Source of the DNA: Candidatus Gallimonas caecicola | GTDB lineage: Bacteria; Bacillota; Clostridia; Christensenellales; Borkfalkiaceae | Direction of reading: 5' to 3' | DNA length: 8,721 nt | NCBI GenBank assembly: GCA_904394195.1 | Contig: CAJFNH010000045.1 | Location: 1 to 8,721, forward strand | In this document: positions 1-7,491 of the stretch, piece after piece | Position numbering within the stretch: the stretch's first letter is position 1 | How the letters are laid out: each line of letters starts with the position of its first letter | Made by a program: the position numbers and the translations under genes | The notes under the pieces: model-generated | The model's input: the letters and a program-made list of their open reading frames with translations, nothing else | Database searches by the model: none | Told to the model about the DNA's origin: nothing

Positions 1-435
1 CCGAGCATGTATTCCGTGTACAACATGATCGTTCTTTCGTCCTTTTTCAAGGGCATCCCGCTGGAGCTGCGTGAATCGGCGGTGCTGGACGGGGCAGGGG
101 AGCTCACCATTTTCCTGCGCATCTATCTTCCGCTCTCCAAACCCGTTCTGGCGACCGTGGCGCTCTGGCTGATCGTGGGCAACTGGAATGCGTATCAGGC
201 GACCCTTCTGTACACATCCGATCCCGATCTGATGACGCTGCAGTATTATCTGATGCTGCTCGTCAAGCAGGCTTCCAGCGTGGAGATCGACGATCCTACC
301 ATCTCCGATAAGGTCAATTCCACCACGCTGACCTATGCTTCCATCGTGATCGCAACGGTGCCCGTTTTGGTGATCTATCCCTTCCTTGCAAAATATTTTT
401 CCAAGGGCATCATGCTGGGTGCGGTCAAGGGGTAA
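1..435 (+). CDS. ABC sugar transporter permease, LplC/YtcP type (5' end missing)
   Basis: This is the C-terminal 144 residues of an inner-membrane permease of a carbohydrate ABC importer; the reading frame is open to the left edge, so the true start lies outside the window. The visible part opens with a segment containing SSFFKGIPLELRESAVLDGA. This is the EAA-type cytoplasmic loop that docks on the ATPase, and it continues to the conserved IYLPLSKP. Two hydrophobic segments follow, around window residues 47-60 and 110-127. The C-terminus, YPFLAKYFSKGIMLGAVKG, closely resembles the typical end of LplC/YtcP-family permeases. In that family the partner is an LplB/YteP-type permease, usually encoded just upstream, together with a large lipoprotein such as the one downstream here. 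The ATPase is commonly encoded elsewhere, and none is seen here. The substrate cannot be read from the sequence; oligosaccharide import is the family expectation. Confidence 0.93.
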   Translation, partial: PSMYSVYNMIVLSSFFKGIPLELRESAVLDGAGELTIFLRIYLPLSKPVLATVALWLIVGNWNAYQATLLYTSDPDLMTLQYYLMLLVKQASSVEIDDPTISDKVNSTTLTYASIVIATVPVLVIYPFLAKYFSKGIMLGAVKG

Positions 436-447
436 CAAGAAACCGTC

Positions 448-466
448 GGGCGGGGGAAACCCGCCC
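448..466 (+). promoter_or_regulatory. Intercistronic hairpin between permease and binding-protein genes
   Basis: A perfect 7-base-pair inverted repeat (GGGCGGG at 448-454, CCCGCCC at 460-466) encloses a GGAAA loop in the 61-base gap between the permease and the lipoprotein gene. The following bases are A-rich rather than T-rich, so it does not look like an intrinsic terminator. Hairpins in this position often protect the downstream mRNA or mark a processing site, which lets the binding protein be made in excess over the permease. That role is inference. Confidence 0.55.
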
Positions 467-485
467 TGCAAATAAAATATGATAC

Positions 486-490
486 GGAGG
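486..490 (+). promoter_or_regulatory. Ribosome binding site that fixes the lipoprotein start
   Basis: GGAGG at 486-490 lies six bases before the ATG at 497. An upstream in-frame ATG at 479 would place this site inside the coding region and has no ribosome binding site of its own. The start at 497 also gives a standard lipoprotein signal peptide, so it is preferred. Confidence 0.85.
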
Positions 491-496
491 AAAAAC

Positions 497-2335
497 ATGA
501 GGAAGTTCTTTACTTTGACAAGTGCGGCGGTCGTTCTCGCAAGCATTGCTCTGACGGGCTGCGTGGGCGGACCGGCAGGCCCCGGCGAAGGGTCGCTCGA
601 CGGAAATCTTCCCTACCCCGACAGCGGCTATGCGGATGCGGAAACGGACAGCTGGAAGCAGATCGGCGAGGACGAGGGGGACATCACCATAGAGTGGTAT
701 GTCGATTCCACGGGGTATTCCATCAACACCAATATTCTCAACGCCATCTATGAGAACACGGGGATCCGCGTTGAAGTGAGCTATCCCGCCACGGATAACA
801 GCGACCGCCTTGCCACCATGATCGCGGGCGATATGCTGCCCGATATCATCATGATCACGGACGATACGGTCAAGGCGCAGCTGGAAGAGGAGGGATATAT
901 CTATTCCATCAACCGCCTGGCGGAGAAGTATGCGCCCACACTTCTTGACCGCATCAGCGAAACGGAGTTTGACTATTACGCCGCTTCGGACGGAAACCTC
1001 TACACGCTCTCCAACAATTTCTATACGGATGAAGCGGTGGACGCCTATTCCGAACAGGGAAAGACGCTGCTCGTGAACGGATGCTTCAACGTGCGCAAGG
1101 ATTACCTTATCGCCTATCTCGAGCACAAGTACGGCGTCAGTAGCACGGACGACGATTTCTGGACGCAGGCGTATCGGGAGACGACGACGCCCTCCGGCTT
1201 CATCGAAATGTGCGTCTGGGTCAAACAGAACTACAATATCGCCAACAATATCCCGCTTGCGGTCATCGACAGCAACACCGTCAACCGTCTGCAGGAATAT
1301 TTCTGCGTGCCGATGGAGGACGAGCAGGGCGATCTGCTCTACGCCTACGAACAGGCCGAGTGCAAGGAAGCGTATATGTTCCTGAACGAGCTGTACCGCA
1401 ACAACATTCTGATCAGCGGCTCGTTGAGCGCTACCAGCAGCACGACGGGCAACTATATCGCGCAGGGGTATCCCTTCTTCACGATGGTCACCACGCAGAA
1501 CTTCATCAACCAGTTCAATACGGCGTATCAGAACGGGTATGAGTATGTTCCCGTCGTGATCACCAACAACGCGGGCGACGCGCCCCTTCTGCGCAATCTT
1601 GCGGGGTACGGATATCGCATGACGATGATCACAAAGAACTGCGAACACGTTGATCGCGTCATCAAGATGCTCGACTATCTGCGCAGCATCGAGGGGCAGC
1701 AGTCGCTCTACTACGGCACGGAAGGGGAGACGTTCGAGTACACCATCCGCCCCGGCGAGACGGTGGACGGCGTCACCTATGAATACGGGCAGATCAAATA
1801 TACGGATGCCGTTCTGCAGGCGATCGCCGACAGCAATTATGCGCAGTACAACATCCGCAACATGTCGCCCATCTACGACCCCATGTACGCAAGGCTCACG
1901 TCCGCCGTTCCCGAAGAGTGCGTGACTTTCAACAACTACCTGCTCTACAATCTGAAGGCGGCGGTCAACCCCTATACCTACAACAAGTCCATCATGGATT
2001 ACACTTACGATACTTCGGCAAGCAACTATGTGCGTATGGTCAATTTGAAGAGCACGCTGGAAAAACTCTGGACAGACAACTTTGCGGAGATCATCACGCA
2101 GAGTTCTGCGCAGGAGGCTTCGGCAAAATACGACGAGATCCTTGCTTCGGCGCGTGCCTACGGGCTGCAGACGTATATGGAATATCAGAATGCGTCCTTC
2201 CGGGCGTACAAACGCAAGTTCGGGATCGAGGGCTGCGGATGGATTAAAAACCTCGACTCCTACACGGAGCCGGAAGTAAAACTGCTCGGGGATGTCTCGC
2301 AGAATATTGAGATCCCGTCCCGGCTCTATCCGTAA
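497..2335 (+). CDS. Sugar ABC transporter solute-binding lipoprotein
   Basis: This 612-residue protein is the extracytoplasmic binding component of the importer whose permease lies just upstream. Residues 1-21 form a lipoprotein signal peptide (basic MRK, hydrophobic core) ending in the lipobox LTGC, with Cys22 as the predicted lipidated residue that anchors it to the outer face of the membrane. An acidic, Gly/Pro-rich linker follows. The mature domain begins near GDITIEWYVDSTGY and contains NAIYENTGIRVEV and MIAGDMLPDIIM, typical of the first lobe of family 1 (type I) extracellular sugar-binding proteins. The length is well above the roughly 430 residues of MalE-like proteins but fits the large LipO/YtcQ-like proteins that pair with LplB/LplC permeases. 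Many Tyr and Asn residues in the second half are compatible with sugar stacking, but I cannot place the binding site. The ligand is unknown; the neighbours suggest an oligosaccharide. The start is set by GGAGG at 486-490. Confidence 0.92.
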   Translation: MRKFFTLTSAAVVLASIALTGCVGGPAGPGEGSLDGNLPYPDSGYADAETDSWKQIGEDEGDITIEWYVDSTGYSINTNILNAIYENTGIRVEVSYPATDNSDRLATMIAGDMLPDIIMITDDTVKAQLEEEGYIYSINRLAEKYAPTLLDRISETEFDYYAASDGNLYTLSNNFYTDEAVDAYSEQGKTLLVNGCFNVRKDYLIAYLEHKYGVSSTDDDFWTQAYRETTTPSGFIEMCVWVKQNYNIANNIPLAVIDSNTVNRLQEYFCVPMEDEQGDLLYAYEQAECKEAYMFLNELYRNNILISGSLSATSSTTGNYIAQGYPFFTMVTTQNFINQFNTAYQNGYEYVPVVITNNAGDAPLLRNLAGYGYRMTMITKNCEHVDRVIKMLDYLRSIEGQQSLYYGTEGETFEYTIRPGETVDGVTYEYGQIKYTDAVLQAIADSNYAQYNIRNMSPIYDPMYARLTSAVPEECVTFNNYLLYNLKAAVNPYTYNKSIMDYTYDTSASNYVRMVNLKSTLEKLWTDNFAEIITQSSAQEASAKYDEILASARAYGLQTYMEYQNASFRAYKRKFGIEGCGWIKNLDSYTEPEVKLLGDVSQNIEIPSRLYP

Positions 2336-2347
2336 GGAGCGCATGTT

Positions 2348-3961
2348 ATGGCTACAAGATCTTTGAAAAAAGCGGCGGCGGTGCTTGGCATCGCCATGGG
2401 GCTGGGGGTGCTGGCAATGGCGGCAGCCCCCGCGGGAGAGCGCATCGGCGCTTCGGCGGCGGCAGACGTGGAAGTCGTCGTCGTGACGGATGCAAACCGC
2501 AACCTCTGGTACAATACGCCCATTTCGTCCGGGACGGATGAGACGTACGATCCCGCTTCGCGCGTCTGGCAGGGCATTCCCACCATCGAATGTTCGGGCG
2601 ACCGCCTGTGGGCGGCATGGATGGCGGGCGGACTGACCGAGCCGAGCGATGACAATTATATCGTCGTCGGGTACAGCGACGACGGCGGCGAAACGTGGAC
2701 GGAGCCCTATTTCTTTTTGCGCAATGCGGACGAGATCCGCAACTGCTGCCCCTATCTCTGGCTGGACCCCGACGGGATCCTGCGGCTGTACTATGTGGGC
2801 AACAGCACCTACGAGATCACCATCACAAATCCGGACGGTGCGATCGGGGAGGTGCAGGTGAGCGCACCCAGGCGCGTGAACGACTTCAATTTTTCCAACG
2901 ATCCCATCGTGCTCAACGACGGCTCCTGGATGGTCGCCGCCGAGCGCACGAGCATCGTCGATCAGGTCATCATCCTGCGCTCTGCGGACAAGGGCGAGAC
3001 GTGGACGGAGTACAGCCGCGTGCAGTCCGTTTCCAACGCAAAGGCGTTTCAGGAGGCGGAAGTGGTGCAGCTCTCCAACGGAGATATCTGGTGCCTCGCG
3101 CGCATCGAACGCGGGGTGGGGGACGGCGTCGAACGCGCCGTCTCCACCGATAACGGCAAGACGTGGACGACGCTGGAGGCGTCCGTCGGCTATCCCTTCG
3201 TCAGTCCAGGCTCCAAGGTGGACTTTGTCAAGCTCGCGAACGGCGATCTGCTCTTCACCACGAACGCTTCCACTTCGGTGCGCCGCGACCTGACGACCTA
3301 TCTGTCCGAAGACGAGGGCGAGACATGGCACGAGCTGCTCATCGACGCGCGCTCCACGACCTCCTATCCGCAGAGCTGCGAGGATGCGGACGGCAACATC
3401 TATATCATTTATGACTGCAACCGCGGCGCCTCGCAGAGCAACGGGAATTATCCGAGCATGGAGATCCGCGTTGCCAAACTGACGCGCGAACAGATCGGCT
3501 CGGGAAGCTATGATATGCTCACGCAAAATCATGTCATCTCCAAAAACGACGAGTGGCATGAGATCGTCGCGCTGGAAAATGCGCAGAGCGTGATCGAAGC
3601 GCGGGAGGGGAGCGCGGCGCAGGACGTGCTCGCGTCGCTCCCCGCCTATCTGCGGGTATATCTGGACGACGGCACGCGCCTCACGCTCGCCGGAGAATGG
3701 AAGGCGCAGAACTACAGCGCGACGCAGAACTGGAGCGTCCTCTTTGAGACGGCGCTTCCGGAAAATATTTCGGATACCTACGGGGTGCTCACCGCCAGGG
3801 TGGTGTACGACGGGGCGGCGCAGCCGTCGGTTCCGGGTGTAAACGGCGCGCTCATCGGCGGGATCGCCGGCGGCGTTGCGGGCGCGGCTGTGATCGCAGC
3901 CGTTGTGATCGTTCTTGTCCGAAAGAAAAAGAGAAATGAAAAGAACAGGGAGGAAACATAA
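2348..3961 (+). CDS. Secreted, membrane-anchored Asp-box (BNR) beta-propeller, sialidase superfamily
   Basis: This 537-residue protein has a signal peptide (KK at 7-8, hydrophobic core about 9-27, likely cleavage near Ala39). It then has a six-bladed-propeller-type domain with four Asp boxes: SDDGGETW (110-117), SADKGETW (212-219), STDNGKTW (266-273) and SEDEGETW (320-327). Other family-like motifs are RVWQGIPTIE (72-81), GDRLWAAWMAGG (84-95), Glu238 before VVQLSNGDIW, SYP (339-341) and YDCNRG (355-360). These match uncharacterised bacterial BNR proteins usually labelled exo-alpha-sialidase. I do not see the FRIP motif of classical sialidases, so the substrate is open. Residues about 415-485 resemble a bacterial Ig-like domain (LRVYLDDGTRLTLAGEW). 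A transmembrane helix (about 500-524) and the tail RKKKRNEKNREET anchor it, leaving the propeller outside the cell. AAGGAG at 2334-2339, overlapping the upstream stop codon, sets the start at 2348. The next gene begins one base after the stop. Confidence 0.85.
   Translation: MATRSLKKAAAVLGIAMGLGVLAMAAAPAGERIGASAAADVEVVVVTDANRNLWYNTPISSGTDETYDPASRVWQGIPTIECSGDRLWAAWMAGGLTEPSDDNYIVVGYSDDGGETWTEPYFFLRNADEIRNCCPYLWLDPDGILRLYYVGNSTYEITITNPDGAIGEVQVSAPRRVNDFNFSNDPIVLNDGSWMVAAERTSIVDQVIILRSADKGETWTEYSRVQSVSNAKAFQEAEVVQLSNGDIWCLARIERGVGDGVERAVSTDNGKTWTTLEASVGYPFVSPGSKVDFVKLANGDLLFTTNASTSVRRDLTTYLSEDEGETWHELLIDARSTTSYPQSCEDADGNIYIIYDCNRGASQSNGNYPSMEIRVAKLTREQIGSGSYDMLTQNHVISKNDEWHEIVALENAQSVIEAREGSAAQDVLASLPAYLRVYLDDGTRLTLAGEWKAQNYSATQNWSVLFETALPENISDTYGVLTARVVYDGAAQPSVPGVNGALIGGIAGGVAGAAVIAAVVIVLVRKKKRNEKNREET
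3948..3953 (+). promoter_or_regulatory. Ribosome binding site inside the upstream gene, fixing the giant-protein start
   Basis: GGGAGG at 3948-3953 lies nine bases before the ATG at 3963 and within the last codons of the propeller gene, so translation of the two genes is probably coupled. The in-frame ATG at 3915 would add 16 highly charged residues ahead of a normal signal peptide and lies upstream of this site. It is therefore rejected as the start. Confidence 0.82.
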
Positions 3962-3962
3962 G

Positions 3963-6900
3963 ATGAAACAACGGACGCGCAATCTTCTTCTGGCGGGCGC
4001 TCTGCTGGGAATGGTTGCCTCTGCGGCCGTCGGGCTGGTCGGCGCGACGGGCAGCACCGCACAGGTGCAGGCGGCGCAGGAGGCGACGGCGGAAGTCGAT
4101 CTTGGTACTTTTACAAGGAAGAACAACTCTACCGGCGGTCTGATCTATATGCCTTTCGACGGGATCGGCGTTTATACCAAGACAGTGGGCGGAGCGGCGG
4201 AGCTGACGCTTCCCGTAACGCTCTCCTCGGGGGCGGCGGCGCTCGTCGTGGAAGTCAAGAACAACGTTCCGACCGACCTGAACATGACCATCGCGCTTCA
4301 GGAAGGTGATGACAGTTATACGCCGAACGGCACCTATTATACGGCGGAGCGCGCTGCGCTCGCCCTGCAGAGTGCGTCGACGACGGACGGCTCCCTTTCC
4401 CTCGCACAGACGCGCACCTCCTTCCAGGCGTTCAACGGCTATGTGGTGTTCGATCTGCAGAGTTATTCCCTGCCTTCGGAGACGACGGTCGACGCCGTCT
4501 GCGTGAACGTTCCGCTCTCCGCGGCTTCGACGTATGCGGTCGGCAGCATATGGACGCTGGACGCGCTTCCCGCAGATACGCTCGACCTGACGTCAGCGCA
4601 GAAGGTATATACGCCCGCGCAGAACAATTTTACCTGCGGCGGCGCGACGGAAAACTATGTCGCGCAGTACCTGCCCGAATACAGCTATTACATGCAGCAG
4701 TCGGTGACGGGCGATTCCTTTGACGCATGCTTCCTGCGCCTTCCCACGCCCGTCAAGGACGAGGAGACGATGCTGACGGATATCTCCGCCTACCGCGCCA
4801 TCGCGGTCGACGTGGACTTTTCGGCAAATACGCAGGCGTTCAAGTGGGCGGCCTTCCTCTACAACAACAAATCTACTTATAACGCCACGCGCGTCTGGCC
4901 GACGACCATGTTCGGGATCGGGGAGGACGGGGAATATTTTGCCTATACGTCCTCGGCGATCGGCGCCTCTGCCGACCTGCCCACCGTTCCCGCAGGGTTC
5001 AAGGGGACCATCTACATCGACCTGACAAAACTGCTCGTCAGCGGTGCGGCGGCGGACGCGGACGTGCTGCAGAACGTGTACTGCTATTTTTCGTTCTACA
5101 ATTATGACGGCAACAAGGACCTTGTCCAGAGCGGGAGCATCACAAGCATCCGCCTTACCGACACGCTGCCCTCCGTCGATTACTATACGGTGGATACTTC
5201 CGTCAACGTGCAGGAGCGCGGCAACGTAGCCGTTTCGCCTGCAACAACGGTGATCGCGGGAACATCTGTTACCGTCACACCGCAGCCTAACACGGGCTAT
5301 ATCGTCGGTGAGATCCTGGTCAACGGCCAGGCGGTCACGCCGGACGAAGACGGCTCCTATACCATCCCTTCGATCGATCGGAATACCGAAGTGGAGGTCA
5401 CATTTGATTACGATCCGGACTCCGAACGCTTTTCCTGGAGTGCGTCGGGCGAGCATGTCACCGTCACGGCGGATAAAACGGAGATCCCCATCGGCACCGA
5501 TATCGTGTTCACCTTTGCGCCGGAATTTTCCTATCGGGTGGTATCGGTGACGGTCAACGGCGAGCCTGCCGTGCTCGAAGGCAACACGCTCACCGTCAGG
5601 GAAGTGACGGGCGATCTTGCGCTTGTTGTGACCACGGCGCCCGTTGAGATCTATGAAACGCAGCTTGCGATGAGTTCGGGCACTTCTTATGTCGATACTT
5701 CCGCGCCCGGAACGGTCTATGCAAATTTTGATTCCGTGTTCGTCTCTTCACGCATGTCGGCGCAGGCAGACGCGACTGCGGTCGCGGAAACGCCTTACGT
5801 CGGCGTGGATCTGGGCGACGTTTCGGTCAGCGACTGGTCGGAGGCGGACGTTATCGTGATCCGTTACCGGCAGTACCACCTTTCCGGCGGAAAGGTGAAC
5901 GGCGTCAAATTCCTGCTGGAAGATAGCGAAGGCGGCATGGCGCGCGACTCTTCGGGCGCGACGGTATATGTGAGCACCGCACCCGATATAGCCGACGGCA
6001 GCGTGCTCACGACCAATGCGGAGGCATATATCAGTGGTGGCATGGTATTCACCCCGTCCGACTTCAGCGGCTATCTGGTGCTTCCGCTCTCCTGTTTTAC
6101 TTCTCCCACGGATCCGGACGGCGACATGACGGCTGTCACGGGGGAGGTCGATCTGACGTCCGTCGCGGCGGTGCATGCCTTTACCGAATACAAGTGGAGC
6201 ACCGACGTCAACGCACGGTATGCGATCGGCGATATCTATATTGCCAACCTCGATGCGCAGACGCTGCAGCTATCCTCTCTCACGCAGGTCTGGTCTCCCG
6301 AAGGCGCGCAGGTCACCCCCTGGTTGCATGGCGTATATCCGGAAAGCGCCTCTGCCGATGATTTCATGTTTGTCGCTCATATGCAGGCGGGGAATATCTA
6401 TCTTTTTGATTATTCGCAGTATTTCACCAACACGCAGTCGGCCCTTCGCGTCGCCTTTTCGAAGGAGATGCTCGCGGGCGGCGAGGCGGATGTTTCGGCG
6501 CTGAAAGGGTTGCGGCTGCTGGTCGACAACTCGCAGAACGAAGCGGACATTCCCTATTCGGTGAGCGTCTATGCGTCGGTCAACGGCGCGCAGTGGCAGA
6601 TGAGCGGACTGGGAAAGGTCATCTTCTGCGATGACGCGGGCACGGCGACCTATTGCCGGACCAACACCACGGTGATCCCTGCCGGCTTCAAGGGAGAGAT
6701 TTTCATCCCGCTCGACGCCTCGGTGTTCGTCTCGGCAAGCGGCGACGCGCAGTTCCCGACGGCTTTGGCGGATTTCTTCACGGTCAGCTTCCCTGTGGTC
6801 TCCGCCTCCGGGCTGGAAAACGGCACGCACTTCGGGTTTGACGTTGAAGTCGTGACGGTGCAGTCGGATGAGGAGTACACCGTCACGGGCGAGCCGGTCG

Positions 6901-7481
6901 ATTATACCATCACCTATGTGCTGAACGAAGGCGTCAATGCGGCGGAAAATCCCGCAAGCTATACGGTGGAAGACAATATCACGTTCGCCGCGGCAAGCAG
7001 GGAAGGGTACCGGTTTGACGGCTGGTATCTGAACGCAGACTTCTCGGGCGCACCCGTGACCGGCCTGAACGGAACGTGCGGCAATGTCACGCTGTATGCA
7101 AAGTGGGGCGCTTCCTATGCGATCACCTGGGATGTCAGCGAGGGCGGAACGGTCTATCCCGCGTTGGAGTCGGCGGAGAACGGCGAGGAGGTCACCTTTG
7201 CGCTCTTCCCCGACGACGGTTATGAGATTGCATACGTCACGGTGAACGGCGCTCCCGTACAGCTTTCGGAAGAGGATACCTTTACGGTGGAGATCACGCA
7301 GGATATCGAAATCTGCGTCATCTTCCAGGCGATCCCGGCCGATCCGGGCGGGGAAGATCCGCCCGCAAAGACGGGGCTTACGCCGGGGGCGATTGCAGGC
7401 ATCTGCGTTGCGGCGGTCGTTGTGGTCGCGGCAGGCGCAACCATTGGCATTGTGATCGGAAAGAAGAAGTCCAAAAAGTAA
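3963..7481 (+). CDS. Giant membrane-anchored surface protein with duplicated beta-rich modules and InlB-type repeats
   Basis: This protein has 1172 residues. Residues 1-37 form a signal peptide (MKQRTR, hydrophobic core, likely cleavage after VQA at 35-37). A large beta-rich module spans about 60-405, followed by two divergent InlB B-repeat-like domains (about 407-484 and 488-560). A second copy of the large module spans about 585-979. It is followed by a Listeria-Bacteroides (Flg_new) repeat (980-1049, with GYRFDGWYLNADF and VTLYAKWG) and another InlB-like domain (1052-1123). A Pro/Gly-rich linker, a transmembrane helix (about 1142-1164) and the tail KKKSKK complete it. There is no LPXTG motif. 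I see no catalytic signature. The beta-sandwich-like modules and its position between a surface propeller and a transporter lipoprotein suggest glycan binding, adhesion or scaffolding, which is inference. It starts one base after the upstream stop and is probably translationally coupled. Confidence 0.85.
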   Translation: MKQRTRNLLLAGALLGMVASAAVGLVGATGSTAQVQAAQEATAEVDLGTFTRKNNSTGGLIYMPFDGIGVYTKTVGGAAELTLPVTLSSGAAALVVEVKNNVPTDLNMTIALQEGDDSYTPNGTYYTAERAALALQSASTTDGSLSLAQTRTSFQAFNGYVVFDLQSYSLPSETTVDAVCVNVPLSAASTYAVGSIWTLDALPADTLDLTSAQKVYTPAQNNFTCGGATENYVAQYLPEYSYYMQQSVTGDSFDACFLRLPTPVKDEETMLTDISAYRAIAVDVDFSANTQAFKWAAFLYNNKSTYNATRVWPTTMFGIGEDGEYFAYTSSAIGASADLPTVPAGFKGTIYIDLTKLLVSGAAADADVLQNVYCYFSFYNYDGNKDLVQSGSITSIRLTDTLPSVDYYTVDTSVNVQERGNVAVSPATTVIAGTSVTVTPQPNTGYIVGEILVNGQAVTPDEDGSYTIPSIDRNTEVEVTFDYDPDSERFSWSASGEHVTVTADKTEIPIGTDIVFTFAPEFSYRVVSVTVNGEPAVLEGNTLTVREVTGDLALVVTTAPVEIYETQLAMSSGTSYVDTSAPGTVYANFDSVFVSSRMSAQADATAVAETPYVGVDLGDVSVSDWSEADVIVIRYRQYHLSGGKVNGVKFLLEDSEGGMARDSSGATVYVSTAPDIADGSVLTTNAEAYISGGMVFTPSDFSGYLVLPLSCFTSPTDPDGDMTAVTGEVDLTSVAAVHAFTEYKWSTDVNARYAIGDIYIANLDAQTLQLSSLTQVWSPEGAQVTPWLHGVYPESASADDFMFVAHMQAGNIYLFDYSQYFTNTQSALRVAFSKEMLAGGEADVSALKGLRLLVDNSQNEADIPYSVSVYASVNGAQWQMSGLGKVIFCDDAGTATYCRTNTTVIPAGFKGEIFIPLDASVFVSASGDAQFPTALADFFTVSFPVVSASGLENGTHFGFDVEVVTVQSDEEYTVTGEPVDYTITYVLNEGVNAAENPASYTVEDNITFAAASREGYRFDGWYLNADFSGAPVTGLNGTCGNVTLYAKWGASYAITWDVSEGGTVYPALESAENGEEVTFALFPDDGYEIAYVTVNGAPVQLSEEDTFTVEITQDIEICVIFQAIPADPGGEDPPAKTGLTPGAIAGICVAAVVVVAAGATIGIVIGKKKSKK
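4140..5177 (+). repeat. Internal module, copy 1 (about residues 60-405 of the giant surface protein)
   Basis: This is the first copy of a large module that recurs later in the same protein. Landmarks in order are IYMPFD (Phe at residue 65), NGYVVFDL (Gly159), YAVGSIWTLDALPADTLDL (from 191), VPAGFKGTIYIDL (342-354) and YFSFYNYD (Ser377). The arrangement suggests two successive beta-sandwich, carbohydrate-binding-like domains; the fold is inference. The resemblance is at protein level, with no long nucleotide identity, so the duplication is old. Confidence 0.7.
5181..5642 (+). repeat. Two divergent InlB B-repeat-like domains
   Basis: Residues 407-484 and 488-560 of the giant surface protein share a pattern: a short strand, a TVxAGTSVTVTPQPNTGY-like turn, then VxxxxVNGxxV, a polar loop and a closing hydrophobic strand. 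Examples are GYIVGEILVNGQAVTP in the first and SYRVVSVTVNGEPAVLEG in the second. This is the signature of the divergent InlB B-repeat family, which usually acts as an extracellular spacer or protein-contact domain. Confidence 0.72.
5715..6899 (+). repeat. Internal module, copy 2 (about residues 585-979 of the giant surface protein)
   Basis: This is the second copy of the large module. Landmarks match copy 1 in the same order: VYANFD (Phe at residue 589), SGYLVLPL (Gly703), YAIGDIYIANLDAQTLQL (from 753), IPAGFKGEIFIPL (905-917) and FTVSFPVVS (Ser942). The residue offset from copy 1 rises smoothly (524, 544, 562, 563, 565), as expected for one ancestral duplication followed by small insertions in this copy. 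Confidence 0.7.
6900..7331 (+). repeat. Listeria-Bacteroides repeat followed by a divergent InlB-like domain
   Basis: Residues 980-1049 of the giant surface protein have the classical Listeria-Bacteroides repeat pattern: ITYVLNEG, then GYRFDGWYLNADFSG, then VTLYAKWG. Residues 1052-1123 follow as a divergent InlB-like domain (ITWDVSEGGTVYP, GYEIAYVTVNGAPVQL). They sit between the second large module and the membrane anchor, so they probably form a stalk that lifts the modules away from the cell surface. Confidence 0.82.
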
Positions 7482-7491
7482 AAGAGAACGT

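Noticed and set aside
478..483. TATGAT as a -10 promoter element ahead of the lipoprotein gene.
   Set aside because: No acceptable -35 element lies 16-18 bases upstream (that region is the hairpin), and the transcript would start inside the ribosome binding site.
479..499. ATG at 479 as the start of the lipoprotein.
   Set aside because: The GGAGG at 486-490 would fall inside the gene; the ATG at 497 is correctly spaced and gives a normal signal peptide.
1210..2279. Small plus-strand frames inside the lipoprotein gene (for example 1210-1542, 1650-1925, 1918-2247).
   Set aside because: They are out-of-phase shadows of the lipoprotein, with low-complexity products and no ribosome binding site.
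3845..3961. Sortase (LPXTG) anchoring of the secreted propeller and the giant protein.
   Set aside because: No LPXTG-like pentapeptide precedes either C-terminal helix; simple membrane anchoring fits better.
3915..3965. ATG at 3915 as the start of the giant surface protein.
   Set aside because: It adds a charged extension before the signal peptide, overlaps the upstream gene by 47 bases and lies before the GGGAGG that serves the ATG at 3963.
425..4126. A 1233-codon minus-strand reading frame crossing four plus-strand genes.
   Set aside because: It begins with a non-ATG codon, is rich in Arg, His, Ala and Val with no recognisable domain, and mirrors the codon phase of real genes with clear family motifs.
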